DNA of 5,732 nt from Elusimicrobiota bacterium (GTDB lineage Bacteria; Elusimicrobiota; Elusimicrobia; UBA1565; UBA9628), in NCBI GenBank assembly GCA_023249695.1, contig JAHFCD010000179.1:1-5732 (forward strand). The letters run 5' to 3'. The notes under the pieces are model-generated. The model was not told the origin of the DNA. It was given only the letters and a program-made list of their open reading frames with translations, and did not search any database. Position numbers and translations under genes: made by a program. Below are positions 4,967-5,732 of this stretch, piece by piece (positions within the stretch are counted from its first letter, which is position 1; each line of letters opens with the position of its first letter).

Positions 4967-5732
4967 GTGGACGGCAAGATCATGGTCATCGGCGGCACCG
5001 GGTTGGTTGGCAACGCTTTGCTTCGGACCTGGACCGCGCAAGGGGCCCAGGTCGCGGCCGCCACCTACCACTGCCATGCTTCCGGGGGCTTCCTTCAGCT
5101 GGATATGCAGGACGCCCGCCAGGTAAACGCCCTGTTGGACGCTCACCGCCCCTCCGTGGTGGCGGTCCCCGCCGCCAACCCCTTCGTCGACTATTGCGAG
5201 CTCCATCCCGAGGAAACTCGCCGGGTGAACGTGGACGGAACCCTCAACGTGGCGCGGGCCTGCCGGAAGATCGGGGCGCGGATGATTTTTTACTCCTCGG
5301 ATTATGTCTTTGACGGCGTCAAAGGTTCCTATACAGAGGAAGACGCTCCGTCGCCCATCAACGAGTACGGCCGTCAGAAGGCGGAAACCGAGCGCGGCGT
5401 GCTGGCCTGCGACCCCCGGAACCTCGTGATCCGGACGTCCGGGGCCTATGGCTGGCAGTGGGAGCCGAAGAACTTCGTCCTGCAGGTGCGGAAGAATCTG
5501 TCGGAAGGAACCCCGATGCGCGTGGCGGAGGGGCTGCGCTACAATCCGACCTATGTCGAGAATCTGGCGGAGATCACCGCCGGGCTCGTCGCGGCCGGCG
5601 CGAGCGGAATTTTCCACGCCGTCGGAGCCGAGGAGATCGCGCGCGACGAATTCGCCCGCCGCGCGGCCCGCACGTTCGGCCTCGACGCTTCCCTGATCCT
5701 CACCGTGCCGGCCGGCGAGTTCAAATCCCCCA
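4967..5732 (+). CDS. Sugar-nucleotide reductase, RmlD / extended SDR family (3' end missing)
   Basis: 255 residues are visible before the right edge; full members have about 280-300, so roughly the last tenth is missing. The family reduces 4-keto sugar nucleotides with NAD(P)H, as in dTDP-4-dehydrorhamnose reductase. The N-terminal Rossmann loop is GGTGLVG at 9-15. VDYCELHPEE at 74-83 followed by VNVDGTLNVA at 88-97 is a conserved SDR block. The active site shows S111 with D112-Y113 in YSSDYVFDG (Ser where RmlD has Thr), and Y134-x3-K138 in EYGRQKAE. The segment FHAVGAEEIARDEFARRAA at 216-234 matches the RmlD C-terminal substrate lobe. The start is GTG 4967, placed by the upstream -10 element; ATG 4982 would shorten the N-terminus to MVIGGTG and is possible. 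It is divergent from the transglycosylase-lipoprotein-gmd set. The true substrate (dTDP- or GDP-sugar) cannot be read from sequence, so rmlD is not assigned as a symbol. Confidence 0.88.
   Translation, partial: MDGKIMVIGGTGLVGNALLRTWTAQGAQVAAATYHCHASGGFLQLDMQDARQVNALLDAHRPSVVAVPAANPFVDYCELHPEETRRVNVDGTLNVARACRKIGARMIFYSSDYVFDGVKGSYTEEDAPSPINEYGRQKAETERGVLACDPRNLVIRTSGAYGWQWEPKNFVLQVRKNLSEGTPMRVAEGLRYNPTYVENLAEITAGLVAAGASGIFHAVGAEEIARDEFARRAARTFGLDASLILTVPAGEFKSP

Noticed and set aside
4928..5617. A 229-codon minus-strand frame antisense to the reductase
   Set aside because: The plus strand encodes a clear Rossmann fold and YxxxK active site throughout. The antisense frame has no motif.

Overview
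This GC-rich window carries six genes in three blocks. The organism looks like a Gram-negative (diderm) bacterium. It has a predicted lipoprotein with a lipobox, a secreted lytic transglycosylase and nucleotide-sugar enzymes, all of which fit a cell with an outer envelope and surface polysaccharide. The phylum cannot be read from this sequence. A high-GC environmental lineage (for example Elusimicrobiota or a deltaproteobacterial group) is only a guess.

Block 1 (1-2410, + strand) is a pair of consecutive coiled-coil genes. The first enters from the left edge and lacks its start. The second overlaps it by 20 bases if it starts at the GTG at 557. It encodes about 500 proline-free residues, a proline-rich hinge and one C-terminal membrane helix. 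No function can be assigned to either.

Block 2 (2445-4885, - strand) reads right to left as lytic transglycosylase, a small FecR-like lipoprotein, then GDP-mannose 4,6-dehydratase (gmd). The first two genes are 10 bases apart. The last two are separated by 40 bases, and a perfect 19-base palindrome starts at the lipoprotein stop codon and fills part of that gap. Block 2 converges with block 1 over a 34-base GC-only hairpin region.

Block 3 (4967-5732, + strand) is divergent from block 2. It is a sugar-nucleotide reductase of the RmlD/extended SDR type and runs off the right edge. About 80 bases with an A/T-rich core separate the two, and plausible -10 elements face both ways. Gmd makes GDP-4-keto-6-deoxymannose, which needs a reductase to become GDP-rhamnose, GDP-fucose or a similar sugar. 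The divergent reductase is a candidate partner, but this is inference.

The observations most worth checking are: (i) -10-like hexamers placed about 6 bases before the start codons of gmd and the reductase, suggesting leaderless mRNAs; (ii) three perfect inverted repeats with 3-base centres in and around the minus-strand operon; (iii) 8-base C/G homopolymers near the 5' ends of the transglycosylase and the second coiled-coil gene; and (iv) the undescribed tail-anchored coiled-coil pair. I found no RNA genes, CRISPR arrays, insertion sequences or attachment sites.
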